Origin: Glomus cerebriforme
Taxonomy: Eukaryota > Glomeromycota > Glomeromycetes > Glomerales > Glomeraceae
Assembly: GCA_003550305.1 (NCBI GenBank)
Contig: QKYT01000412.1
Coordinates: 21,815-71,992, forward strand
DNA length: 50,178 nucleotides
Reading direction: 5' to 3'
The translations under genes and the position numbers were made by a program. Every line of letters begins with the position of its first letter. Position 1 is the first letter of the stretch. The notes beneath the pieces were generated by a model, which saw only the letters and a list, made by a program, of their open reading frames with translations, made no database searches and had not been told where the DNA came from. Shown in pieces: positions 31,715 through 42,599 of this stretch.

Positions 31715-33454
31715 TTAAAAGAGCCATGAAGCGGTTTGTGGTAGATTATCATATTCCAATAGACGAGAGGTATAAATGGCTTCAGGATGTATTTCATAAC
31801 CATTTATTCCACAAAAACTCATCGTTGATGAAGTAGATTGTGGAGATATATTAGGAGCGGTGGTTGAATATGAATGTGATATACTTGTATTTAATGAAGT
31901 TGTAAAAGGAGTATTTGTTGGAAAATTAAAAGGAGAAATTGGAGTTCCTGGAGTTGGTGGGGTTGAAAATCCACCAATTTCTTTAATCGGAGTTCCACTA
32001 CGTGATTCATCATCAGCTCTCATTAAAGATTTCATTTCAGGATCCAATCTCCAATACCAACCTCTTATTAAATTATGTAAATCTAAAGCAGAAGGTCTTT
32101 CATCAGGATTAGCATCCCAACAACTCGTTATTAATTTCATAATTCTAGGAGGAATTTCTGAACAAGTTATAGGAGGTCTATGACCTGTACAAATTTTTTG
32201 TGCTAATTTTATATCATGAGGTACATCATAATAAGGAGGATGACCAGTAAATACTTCATATACTATAAATCCAAAAGCGTAAACATCAGCAGCTTTAGTA
32301 GATTTTTGACCTCTTAAAACTTCTGGAGCTATATAAGGTAATACTCCATATATTTTTGGTTTTTCATAAACTGAACCTCTTCTTGAATGTGAAATAAAAT
32401 AATCATCATTCTTTTCATGAAAATAAAGATTTTCAAAAATATCATCATCATTTTTAATAGTATCAGGTTCTTCAACAAAATCATTTTTTTCGGATAAAAT
32501 TTTTCTTGGTTCGTTTGAAGCGGGACCACATAAACCTAAATCACTTATATAACTCCAAGTTTGTGGCATTGTATAAATTTTTATTGAATTAGTAGTAGTA
32601 TTTTTTTCAGTTGGAATATTAATTATTGTTTGTAAAATATTCCCTGGATGTAAATTTCCATGAACCAAATCTGCTTGATGTATTCTTTTAAGACCATTTG
32701 AAATTGGTACCAATAATTCAATCTTATTTGAAAGTGATAAAGTATTGAAATGTTTGTTTATATATTGACGAAGATTACTTTTAGCATGTTTCATGACTAA
32801 CATGTAATCATTTGTTTCGGGATCCCTCGTCATTCCATATATCCGTATAAGACCTTTTGAATGTTCGAACGTTGATAACGTTCGTAACTATTATATTCAT
32901 TATGAAAAGAAGAAGAAGAAGAAAAAAAAAAGTTAACGACGTATTATATTCATAATAAATAAATAAATATATATTAATATTTTTACCTGTTGAAGATATT
33001 CCTTTGAAATATTTTCAGAAAATTCAAGACTTTTTAAAGCAACTTTACCACAAACATCCCTATCAGTACACATAGCAGAATATACATGACCATAACCACC
33101 TTGAGCTAAAAATTTAATATCCTCGAATCTATCGAAAGGAATCCATTTCCAAGGTTTATGATGTTTTGAAGCGGTACGTTGAGTTTCTTTTATAATTTCA
33201 TCAATATCATTATTTCCTGTAGTCCAAATTCCCAAAATAGATTTAATTGTTTTCCATAAAGCACAACAATCTTTTGGATTATGATGACGAGAATTTGAAG
33301 TAAAATGAAAAGCGGATTGAAAATTGGAATTAAATGATGAAGTACTACTTGAATGAGAGTGTTTACGATGTTGATGATGATGAGTATGTTTACTATAATC
33401 GTAACGATTATTTCCATGTATTAAATTATCGAGTAAAGATTGTTGGTTTCCCAT
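31715..33454 (-). CDS. Kinase-fold protein lacking the catalytic Asp (probable pseudokinase)
   Basis: The exons are 32987-33454 and 31715-32887 with a 99-nt phase-0 intron, giving 546 residues. The N-terminus is His/Ser/Asn-rich (1-65). The family's WTTGNNDIDEII motif (77-88) follows, then a G-loop AQGGYGHVY (117-125) and VALK lysine K141. The catalytic loop reads HGNLHPGNI (232-240): Asn234 replaces the catalytic Asp, while the metal-binding Asn239 and DLG (272-274) remain. The activation segment from DLG to APE (343-345) is about 74 residues, against 25 in the kinase at 4613, because of an acidic insert. A Ser/Thr/Pro-rich tail (430-510) precedes the conserved HPEAIYTSRLLEYDNLP near the end. 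The frame is undamaged, so it is probably a maintained pseudokinase with a scaffolding or allosteric role. Its first intron position matches the other kinases here. Confidence 0.88.
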
Positions 33455-36400
33455 CTTTTTTTTTTTTTTCGAGAAATGAAAAATAAATCTTTGTTATTTT
33501 AAAAAACAATCTTATTAGAAAGTTATCTTTTTGCACACGTGGTTATTATTGTACAACATAAAATGTATTAAATAGAATTCTTTGTTTCTGTATTAAAAAC
33601 AAATAAATATATTTTTTTTTTTTTAAAAAAAAAAAAAGGTTACGCCTTTCACAAAGAAAATAGGAAAACAAATTGCTGCGCCTAATCAAACCGAAAAAAG
33701 TAACACAAACCTTTTGATCCTTTGGTTTATTTTATTGTAGGAAAGGAATTTTTCGAGAGAGAAAATTTTTTAAATTTTTTTATTATTAGTTTTTTTTTTA
33801 AAAAAAAAGAAAAAAAAGACAAAGATATTTTAGTTTCGACAAGAAAGAAGAAGAAACAAAGCCTCAATAAATATGCGGAGAAAAGTATCCGTAAAATTTT
33901 AATTCAAGGTGATACTTGTACTATTTAAGGATTTTTAATATAAAAAGAGAAACAAACAGGTTTTTTTAAAATATTATACTTTTTTTTTTTTTCTCTTGGA
34001 AATAAAATAAAACTAATAAGAATTCGTATTAATTAAAAATGATCTTTGATTCAACAAAACTTTTTAACTAATTAAGTCCAACTGCACAAGCCCATAAATT
34101 TATGTGTGATTCGGTATTAAATTTGTCATACTTTGTTGACCGTCACACGACATGGCCGTAGCCTGCGTCTATTTCCTTCTTAAGCTATTATTAATTATAT
34201 GATAACAATGATTGTCATTGTATTCTCTGATTTTATTCGAAAATATTTAAAAATTTTTATCTTCAATAATCATTTCACGTGCCACTCTTGTTTTTTGATA
34301 TCTCTTTTTATTGCATTTATTACCACTTATAACAAGTTATTAAACTGGTAATTATTCTATTATAGAAAGAATTACTTATTGTAGTCATCTAACAATAAAA
34401 ACAATCGTTAACTTTTTAAAAGATTTCGTTTTTTTTTCTTCATTGTTATATAATTTACAATGTTAATCATTGTAATCTCTGGGAAAAAAAAATATATATC
34501 AAAAAAAAAAAAAATATCGAAAAATAATCGATTGATAAAAAATGTTTTATCGAAACCAATTTTGGTTGAGTCGTTCATAATTTTTAATTAGATAATTGCA
34601 TAGGCTTAATCGAAACATACATTATTATACTTTTTGTGGAGTGTACGTGGGTGTATTTGGCATCATTTAAAAGTTGATTATATTCAAATATAGAAATTTA
34701 ACTAGTGAGAAAAAAAAAAAAAAAAAGTTTAAAATCAATTAAAACAATATTTGATTTATTTCATATTATTTAATGGTGACATTTTTTATTTGAAATAAGT
34801 AATCAGATGGTCTCGCAAATATGTATTGATATGTGGTGGAATGTTGTGACTTTTTCCCGATTCCGAAATCCTACTTTAAAAAAAAAAAAAAAAAAATTAA
34901 AAAGAGTTTAATAAAGTTTAAATTGATGATTACTTTTGGTATGTCTGTGTGCTGATATCATTATTAATTGTTTTTTTACCTTTCTCTTTTCTTTTTTCTT
35001 TTCCTTTTTTTTTTTTTATTTATCAATGAACCTTTTTTTTTATACATGAACTCATTGTAATTACTTTTTTTAACATCATGCGATCAATCGAAATTAACGG
35101 TGGCTTAGACGCTGGAGGTCATGCTTTCTATGCATCACGTGTGCAGTATATTAAAATTAAACTTTAAATTTCTTCTTGGTAAAAACTGTATGTACAAGCA
35201 TTCGAAAGAAGTTGCTGCGCCACGTGGGCAATATTTATTAAGTAATTCCATTTACACAACATCAATTCTCAAAATGAAAAATAATCATGAGAATATTTTT
35301 TTACATATGAAATAAATAATTATGCTTACTATCTATCTACATGCTTCTAATCTTTATGTATTCATTCTATTTCATCTAAAAAAAAATGTAGATTCTTTTT
35401 AACTTGACAAAGTTAATCTTTAAAATCAACAATGATGAAAATTTATCATGAATCCTCGGTAGAATAAACTTTAGCCCGTTTTTTTTTATTATTTTGTTTC
35501 AAGTTAAACATGTTCATCCAATCATATTCGATTTAATCAACGATGTCATAGGGTATCACAAACCATTACAAGTAAGATAAGTAAGATGTAACGTGATAAA
35601 AAATGATATAATGATTTTGGGTTTTAGCCGAATAAATTGAATTTACTTAATAATTACTTGATATTATTTGATGCATATGACTAATTCTTTTAAGGAAAAT
35701 TTCTAATTTATCGTATAAATGGTAAACTTCGAATTTAAGATTATAATTTCTTTTTTTTTTTTGTATTTTTTCATCAATCAACGGTTATAATGGCGGAATG
35801 TTTGATAAAAACTTTCCGACTACGAAATGGACTTTTTCCGTGTCACACTAATTTTAAGTAATATCCGAATTTTGTATACCCAAATATATTACAAAATTAA
35901 AAAATAATCAAATATGATAATTTTAAAATAGAAAACATTTTTCAAAATGAATTATAATTGCATTGATATAGAATAGAAGGGAAAGATAAAAATTCTATTT
36001 TTCCCCCTTTATTCTTCTAGACTTGGAAAATTTATGTATATGATCAAGATTTTGAAATTATAATTGATTGGTTGAAGTGTGACAAAGCTGTCAACAACGA
36101 CTGTTTTAATTCCGTAGATCATTACGTAAATTTTACTGTGCTAAGAATTTGTCTAATAAAATTTTTTGCATTCAACAACGAAAGGATTAGTACAAATTAA
36201 AAATTACGTAAAGATGACCAACTGTTCATTTGAATTAATTATAATTCTCTCTTAATTTTTATACTTCAACTGAACATTATAAAGTGTAGATCGTTAATTT
36301 CTCTTTAGCTTTGGCACGTTCCAAAAGTTCAAAAAAAAAGTTTCAATTTTTTTCTGATTCTATAATTTATATATCATTTTATTAAAAAAAAACTATAAAA

Positions 36401-36810
36401 TAAGTAGGGTCGTGTAAGTTAATTAATATTGCCTGGAAATCTGATTGGTTAAAAAAATCATAAGACAAATCGAATTTAATTGAATATGCTTTTTTTTGGC
36501 AGCGATAGTGTCTATAAGAGTAAAATTATAAAAATGTACCATCCGTTATCCAAGGTAGTGGGAGCGTCAAAGTCAAAACATAATTGTATAAACAACCTTT
36601 AAAAATTTTTGATCCCAAAGGTCGTCTGTCTTGGAAATTTAAACGGCATTTTTCTCTTTAGTTGATACTACAGAATGTCCATAGAAATGGTGAATAGCTT
36701 GCATTATCCAAAAAGACAAGAGTACCAGTAGAGTACCACAGAATTAATGTTATTTGCTTTTTTGTTACTAATATTTAATGATCGGCAGATACTATGGAAA
36801 AAATTTGGTT
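33455..36810. other. Long AT-rich intergenic region
   Basis: The first few hundred bases should hold the promoter of the 33454 kinase-fold gene. I find no further gene, RNA or convincing repeat; chance frames such as 33722-33928 are Lys/Phe runs from A/T tracts. Confidence 0.5.
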
Positions 36811-36934
36811 CTGTTGTAGCCCAAACGTAACCATCCAAAATCAACTTGGAGATTAGTTTGGGGCATGGTCAAGATTCGGATATAAGATTATCCCAAGTTT
36901 GATTTGGGACATGATAGAGTTTGAGCTACAACAG
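36811..36934. mobile_element. 124-bp MITE-like element (CTGTTGTAGC ends)
   Basis: The left end CTGTTGTAGCCCAAAC matches the complement of the right end (GTTTGAGCTACAACAG) with one mismatch. The similarity continues inward (TCCAAAATCAACTTGG against the complement of CCCAAGTTTGATTTGGG). It is non-coding and has a possible TT flank duplication. Related arms surround the element at 10891-11107, so this is a dispersed family. Confidence 0.65.
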
Positions 36935-37259
36935 TTCCTTAATATGGAGTAGCCACTATTACAGTAGGTACAGTACAGTATGATAGTAGTATGATAGTAA
37001 TTATATACGTAGTTAATATCGATTGAAGAAAAATTAATGACATCATGTTTCTGCAAAAGTACGAAGTTTATGGACGTTTTTCATGCATTATTGTGTGATC
37101 ACAAATGGAAATGCTTATCTGTTTTTGTAATTGTGGAAGTTTTTTAAGAAAAAAAGAATAGCGTAATAGTTTTATTTCCGGTATCATAAGAATTTGTTTA
37201 ATGTAATGAACCATATTTTTCACTTTCTAATGCAAAGTATAAATGATGTAAATTATGTC

Positions 37260-37563
37260 AAATAAATTACTTAAAAAATAATTTTACAAATTGGACAAGT
37301 GGGAATGAAATAATTTTCATTCAAGAAATGCAATTAAAAATAGTCGGTTATGACGATATAGTATTTGAATGGATACCATATGATCAATTTAGTGACATTA
37401 AAGAAAGAGGTGAAAATGATTTTTTCATAGTATTTTCAACAAAATGGAAGAGTGGTCCATTATATTGGGATGAGGGAAATTGTAAACATACAAGAAATTT
37501 AAACAGAAAAGTTGCTTTAAAGTACTTCTATAATCCACAAAATGTTGACGAATTACAAAATAA
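37260..37563 (+). pseudogene. Kinase head plus N-lobe fragment, truncated
   Basis: This plus-strand frame is continuous apart from one TGA (at the Trp of the YKWC motif, about 37246). It reads CKLCQINYLKNNFTNWTSGN, then EMQLKIVGYDDIVFEWIPYD, IKERGENDFFIVFSTKWKSG and VALKYFYNPQNVDELQNK. Six bases are missing in frame after GNEII. The G-loop is RGENDF instead of GKGGF, the same kind of loss as in exons 1-3 of the 43820-48449 locus, and DELQNK is the exon end seen there. The sequence after the exon end is replaced by an inverted fragment of another kinase. Confidence 0.75.
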
Positions 37564-37564
37564 G

Positions 37565-38117
37565 GTGCTTCTGGTTCACTAATTCCAGGTCTAATCCCAT
37601 TACATATACAGTATTTAATGCTAGAAACTCATCACGAGCACAATTTGCAAAATGTTGATTTCCAGTTGCCACAAAATACATAATCATGCCAAAACTATAT
37701 ATATCTGCTGCTGCTTGAGTATAAGGTTTTCCTCTCAATGCTTCAGGAGCTACATAAGACATGACTCCATAAATGTTCGTTTTATCTATATTACCAACTT
37801 CACCACATAATCCCATATCTGAAATACGTGTATAATCACTAATTTTATTAAAAAGAAATAATATATTTCCTGTATGAACATCACGATGAACCATCCGTTT
37901 TTGATGAATTTATTTAAGGCCATTAATAATATTATTTAATACTTTAATTTTCTTTTTTCTTTGACCAATCAAAATTTTTATAATTTTCATTTATCCAATC
38001 ATTAAAATTTCCACCTTTTACATATTGAAGAATCATAATGTAATTTTTCGTACTTGGATTTTGAGATATTCCATATATCCTAAGAATATTAAGGCTATTA
38101 ATTGAATACATTTTAGC
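37565..38117 (-). pseudogene. Kinase C-lobe exon, broken
   Basis: The minus-strand exon starts at 38117 after a TTTAATAG acceptor: AKMYSINSLNILRIYGISQN, YIMILQYVKGGNFNDWI, HRDVHTGNI (catalytic HRD present), SDMGLCGEV (DMG in place of DFG), YVAPEALRG and ADIYSFGMIMYFVATGN. A one-base frameshift near 37950, a stop after INGLK and extra bases near 37600 and 37700 break it. It ends at GISEPEAP, where it abuts the oppositely oriented fragment at 37563. It is paired with the head exon at 38191-38711. Confidence 0.8.
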
Positions 38118-38190
38118 CTATTAAATAAAAGAAATATATTATATTAAAAAAGTAAAGTATTTGAGTTACATTCTATGAGAAATTTCATAT

Positions 38191-38711
38191 CTCATTTAAA
38201 AATTCATTGGTAATATTCTGTGAATTATGTAAACATTTTAAAGCAATTTTTTTATTTGAATCTCTTAATTGTTTTTTTTCATAATCGTAATCTAATGGAC
38301 CATCTTTCCATACTGCTGAATATACTGTTGAAAAGCCACCTTTGCCTATTTCTATTATTTCACTAAATTGACTATATGGTATCCATTCAAATGCTATATC
38401 AAATGGAGAATTAATTTTTAATTGCATTTCTTGAATGAAATTATCGATTTTTCATTTCCGCTAGTCCAGTTTGTAAAATTATTTTTTTAAATAATTTATT
38501 TGACATGATTTACACCATTTATGCATTATGTCCGTATATTTTTCCTCACAATTTTTGCAATAGTTTCATAGTAATTATGATATTTATTAAAAACCATAAC
38601 ATATTCTTTTGTATTATAATTTCGAGATAATCCATATAAAATAATACTATCCCTACTATCACCACTATCAATCTTTTTCTTACTTGTTAAATACTGTATG
38701 CTTTGACCTAT
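38191..38711 (-). pseudogene. Kinase head/N-lobe exon with dead splice donor
   Basis: Read on the minus strand after an ATTTCAATAG acceptor: LYGLSRNYNTKEYVMVFNKY (kinase strand IV-V), a CKNCEEKY...KWCKSCQ zinc-ribbon head, FTNWTSGNEK, EWIPYSQFSEIIEIGKGGFS (normal G-loop) and ALKCLHNSQNITNEFLNE. The exon ends at 38191, where the expected GT donor is AT (GAG-ATATGA, against GAG-GTATAA in the paralogue at 44761). Frame changes occur at 38430-38500. The fused layout, strand IV-V followed by the zinc-ribbon head, is the same as in the array at 44761-46324. Confidence 0.75.
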
Positions 38712-38960
38712 TGAAATAGAGAAAAAAAATTAATTAATCAATGCTCCATGCATTTATTGTACTTTCTTACCATGTGATTATTAATTAGTATTTTCAACGT
38801 GAAAAATTTAAGTCCCACAAGCATCAAATACATGGAACATCGTTCGAATTTTCCATAAAAAAGTTATAATAAAATTTTTCATACATTAATTTAATGGAAA
38901 GGTATTGGAACTTAAATCCAAAGAACAGACCAAATGCATTCATATAATTCTTTTTTTCAG

Positions 38961-39213
38961 ATCGCAGAAAAGCATCGAAAAGCAAATCTTTTATCTATCC
39001 GAAATAATCGAATCACCATTCATTCACAAGCTGTCAATTGCTTAACCCTCCCTTATACGAAATATCTTTCAAAATATGAAAGTAGTTCAATTGAGGTTGT
39101 AGATTTTACAAAGTAAGCTAACAAATTTTCACGTACGATTTCCATTTTATTTATTAATTTGCTACTGTCTTTTGCAGATTATCAATTAAGAATACAATGA
39201 ATGACGAGAAATA
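38961..39213 (+). pseudogene. Two orphan 3' exons of a kinase gene
   Basis: After a TTTTTTTCAG acceptor, a plus-strand block reads IAEKHRKANLLSIRNNRITI, HSQAVNCLTLPYTKY and SSSIEVVDFTK, ending at a GTAAGC donor (39114). A second block after TTTTGCAG (39180) closes the frame as LSIKNTMNDEK with a stop. This matches the tail of the 43820-48449 kinase (EYRKANISSFKNN, THPQAIYTSRILN, CEIID). The kinase body that should precede it is absent; the neighbouring kinase fragments point the other way. Confidence 0.65.
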
Positions 39214-39889
39214 AACTGAAATATTATTATTAGAATCGGAGGGTGTGATTAAATTGAAACAACTTATTGCTAATGTTAAATTCTCTCATATATATTATTT
39301 TTTATACTTATTGTTGCTATTTTTATTTGTTCAACACTGATTATAGAGTATTACGTAATTTTTTTTCTTTTACATAAATAAAGTCGGTATGTAATTGAAC
39401 AAATTACTTTGAAATTATTATATACCTTTTTATAAGATTTATAAATTCATAATACATTAATATCTTGAGCCGATGTTAAGTTTTGTGAAGTAAATAAAAT
39501 TTTCCTTCTTATTGTCAGAAATAATTAGTAATAAAATGACCCAAAATTATCACCTAGCGACTAACGACATACTTACAAAGAAAACAGTAATTAATAAGGA
39601 CTGGTTTATTTATATGTAATCAAAAAAGAAACGTAATAAAATATGGAACAAATTATATAATAAATCGAACAGTCAAAATAAAGATTATAACAAATTTTAA
39701 CAACCATAATTTTCACAATAATTGTCTTTATCTAAGGAAAATTCACGAGGATTTTTCTTTGCAGATCTGAATATACAGTACATACACAAACAATGGACAT
39801 TTTATTTTCATAATGAATTTTTATTCAATACTTTAAAATTAATTGCAGTTTTTATTATTATATTATAAAAATAAAAAATGGATGAGAAT

Positions 39890-40059
39890 TTTTTCAAATG
39901 TTGATTCATTTAACTTTTTTTTAGATACTCAAAATGATTATAATAATATAGATAATTATAATGCTATTTTTTGTTTAATTTTACAGATAAAGAAGATATA
40001 CACAATAATTCTAGTCTTCATTCAGAAGAGCAAGATGATTTGATATTCCTGAAGGTAAA
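39890..40059 (+). pseudogene. Diverged copy of the 6624-6820 kinase tail exons
   Basis: Sequence from GAGAATTTT through the TTTAACTTTTTTTAG acceptor and DTQNDYNN is nearly the same as at 6585-6650, including intron bases. About 80 bases in the middle (end of one exon, donor and start of the intron) are missing, and then ATTTTACAG, DKEDIHNNSSLHSEEQDD and a GTAAAG donor follow as at 6743-6826. One base is lost before the donor. It therefore represents a genomic duplication of the 3' end of that kinase gene followed by decay. Confidence 0.8.
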
Positions 40060-40093
40060 GAATTTTTTTTAAATGATAGAACATTTTAAAAAT

Positions 40094-40177
40094 CGAAACC
40101 AAATCATAACCAAATCACACATTTATCTTAAGTTTATCACCATATTTCAGATGTGATTTGGTTTTAATTTAGTTTCA
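40094..40177. repeat. Imperfect inverted repeat with AACCAAATCACA arms
   Basis: AACCAAATCACA (about 40109-40119) is complementary to TGTGATTTGGTT (40152-40163), with weaker pairing extending outward for another ten or so bases. It is a small MITE-like or hairpin element without coding capacity, just after the kinase tail copy. Confidence 0.5.
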
Positions 40178-40559
40178 ATTTAGTTGGAATTCATTCAATA
40201 AATAGTTTCAAAATAGTTAATTTATAGAATAATAATCTCTAAAATGCATATTTGTAGTTAATAAATATTAAATAAAAGTTTTAAAGTGTTCTTTTATTAA
40301 TATTAAATATATCTTAAAATATTCTTTTTGAAATTGTAAATTAACATTTAATAAATATTAAAATGTTCTTTTATAAATATTAAATAAATAATAAAGTTTT
40401 ATTTAGAAATTATAAATAAATAACATTATATAATTTAATAAACAATAAAGCTACCTTAAAAAGTATATATTTTGATTTATATACTGTTTCTAAAATTGTG
40501 ATTCTTTCCTATATATTTTCCATTACAATTGTGAGTGAAATGTATGTCTAGAACTCCAG

Positions 40560-41125
40560 ATTCCATGGTTCTGGGTAATTCAGAAATGGTGTTTTACAAA
40601 AAAAAGGAAAAAAAATATTATTAAAATATTTTTTATAGTTTTGAAATCGCTTCAAAACTCACCTGGATTTTGGTATTAAAGAGATGCCAGATTCCTAATA
40701 AAAAAAATCATTTGTTTAAAAGAATAGATACAAAGTAAAAAACTCCCCCTCACCAAAATTTTTTGCATGTCCAAGAAACTCAAAGAATCACCTAAAATAG
40801 AAAAAAATGAAATTATTCATTAAAATAAAAACTTAAAGTGCTGAAACTTACGAATTCCAAAGAACAAGTTGTCTGATACCTAAAAAAAAAGAAAACAAAT
40901 GTTAGTAAAGAAAATAAAACAAAAAAAAATGAAAAAAAATCAGATACTAACTTTCATTTCTAAAGAGAACTGTCAAAATCTAAAAAAGTGAGAAATTGGG
41001 GTCTAAACAAAAGGAGCTGAAAACTTAAAAAGAAAAAGCAAAAGTTAGTAATGAAAATGACAAAAGTAAAAGAACAAGTGAATACTAACATTTCCACAAG
41101 GGGAGCTGTCAAACCTATAAAAAAA
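40560..41125 (-). repeat. Array of mini-exon-like units, about 95-100 bp apart
   Basis: On the minus strand at least five blocks of 25-38 nt are each flanked by a T-rich tract ending in TAG and a GT(A/T)AG or GTGAG donor: 41090-41114, 40952-40979, 40852-40879, 40754-40791 and 40663-40694. Two are exactly 28 nt. The blocks resemble each other loosely (TTTGACAGCTCCCCTTGTGG, TTTTGACAGTTCTCTTTAG, ATCAGACAACTTGTTCTTTG). This looks like a diverged tandem repeat whose unit contains a tiny exon. Whether any is spliced is unknown, and chance splice-like signals are common in such AT-rich DNA. Confidence 0.4.
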
Positions 41126-41212
41126 AGATTAAAACTTAAAAAAAAAGAAATGACATACCAAAAATATAACAACCTAGCCATTATGAGATCGCCCCAAATT
41201 CAATCTTCCAAC

Positions 41213-41391
41213 AAAATTTCACTTTCACGTGATTATAGCAAAAAATTTGTCACCTCACGTTACACCTCCACTTTTCAGTATTCTGGTGACAAAATTCGGT
41301 TGTAGGGAATCATATTTGTCACGCCTTATTTGTCACACATAATTTTTAATGCCGTAATGCCGCCAAAAGTCACGTGAAAGTGAAATTTTAC
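41213..41391. mobile_element. MITE-like element with AAAATTTCACTTTCACGTGA ends
   Basis: The left arm 41213-41232 is exactly complementary to the right arm at about 41371-41390 (TCACGTGAAAGTGAAATTTT). The interior contains several GTCAC motifs (ttgtcacctcacg, ttgtcacgcc, ttgtcacac) and no coding frame. A further inverted pair (ATGCCGCCAAAAGTCACGTG and CACGTGGCGGCAT) overlaps the right end, suggesting nested or composite structure. Confidence 0.6.
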
Positions 41392-42015
41392 TGGGGTAGT
41401 TCCCAAATTTGCATCAATCACGTGGCGGCATGTTGAAGAATTTTTTACAATTCATAAAAAATTCGCCAACTATTCATTAATAAATATTTTGAAATAGTAG
41501 CGAATTGAATAAGCATATTAAAATTTAGTAATCAATATAAAATTAGTCTAAAAAATTACAATATATTTTGTCGATGTATTAACAATATTTATAATAAATT
41601 ACATTTAATTTAACTAATGTAATGAAATTTCATTGTAACAATTACTATAATATACTGTAAATGATAGGTTTTTAAATTTTTTAGTTAATCTTTCAAAATA
41701 TTTTGTCAAAATTACCACTTCTCTTTTTTGATGCACAAAATCATCAATATTATATAATGATTTTTAAATTTATTTTATTTTTATTTTTAAATTTATTTAT
41801 TTTTAACATAGAACAGGCGAAGTAATAGGTGTGTGACATTTTAACGTGAATTCATACATAAAAATATAAATAAACGAGAAAAATAAGTAAACTACTCTAT
41901 AAACTATGTCTAGGATCCAATCATGATTTTTAAATTTAAGTTTAATAAACACTTACTATTATCTGGAATCATATGATTTACCATTTAGTCAAAACAAAAA
42001 AAATCTGCACTCAAT

Positions 42016-42074
42016 AATGCCGGCCAAATTTCAGTAATTCCGGCTGAAATTTTGGCAAAATTTCGGCCAGCATT
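42016..42074. repeat. Short palindromic element (AATGCCGGCC arms)
   Basis: AATGCCGGCCAAATTT at the left pairs with AATTTCGGCCAGCATT at the right with two mismatches, and CCGGCTGAAATTTTGG lies between. It is related in style to the elements at 12891-12938 and 28882-28932. Confidence 0.55.
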
Positions 42075-42599
42075 AATAACCGATTTAGAATCAACTGAAA
42101 TTATACTCATCGTTAGTAGATTATCCTTTATAAAAATTGGTTAAGAACAGAATACAACTGTTTTATAGTCGATTGCTATCAATTTTTTTATTATATATAA
42201 AAAAATACAGTACATCAGGAGAATCATTATATCAAGTTCTAACTGTTAATGCCAAAAACTAAACTAAACTAGACCATAAATAAATGAATTTTCGGAATGA
42301 TTTAGATGGGTTTTAAGTATTACTTGATAAATAATCATATGCATAATTAGTTGAACCATGAAAAAAAATATTAATTGTCAGTAAATGTAATTAATCAGCC
42401 AGTAAAAAAAAATAATTAATCAGCAAATTAATCGGCCAGTAAAAAAAGGAATAAATCAATTAGTGAAAAAAAGCAAAAAAAAATAATGGTTAGGCTAAAC
42501 AATCTTCATGAACCATGGGTGTAGCGGATTTTATAAATCTGTTCAGGTATCTGTTTATAGTTTTTATAGTTTGCATAAAAAATCACTAAAATAATTTTT

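Noticed and set aside
31860..32183. 107-codon frame antisense to the pseudokinase gene
   Set aside because: Shadow of the real coding frame on the minus strand.
37040..37240. A complete start for the plus-strand kinase fragment
   Set aside because: Only the last part of the zinc-ribbon head is readable upstream, with a stop at the Trp codon; no ATG in a sensible place.
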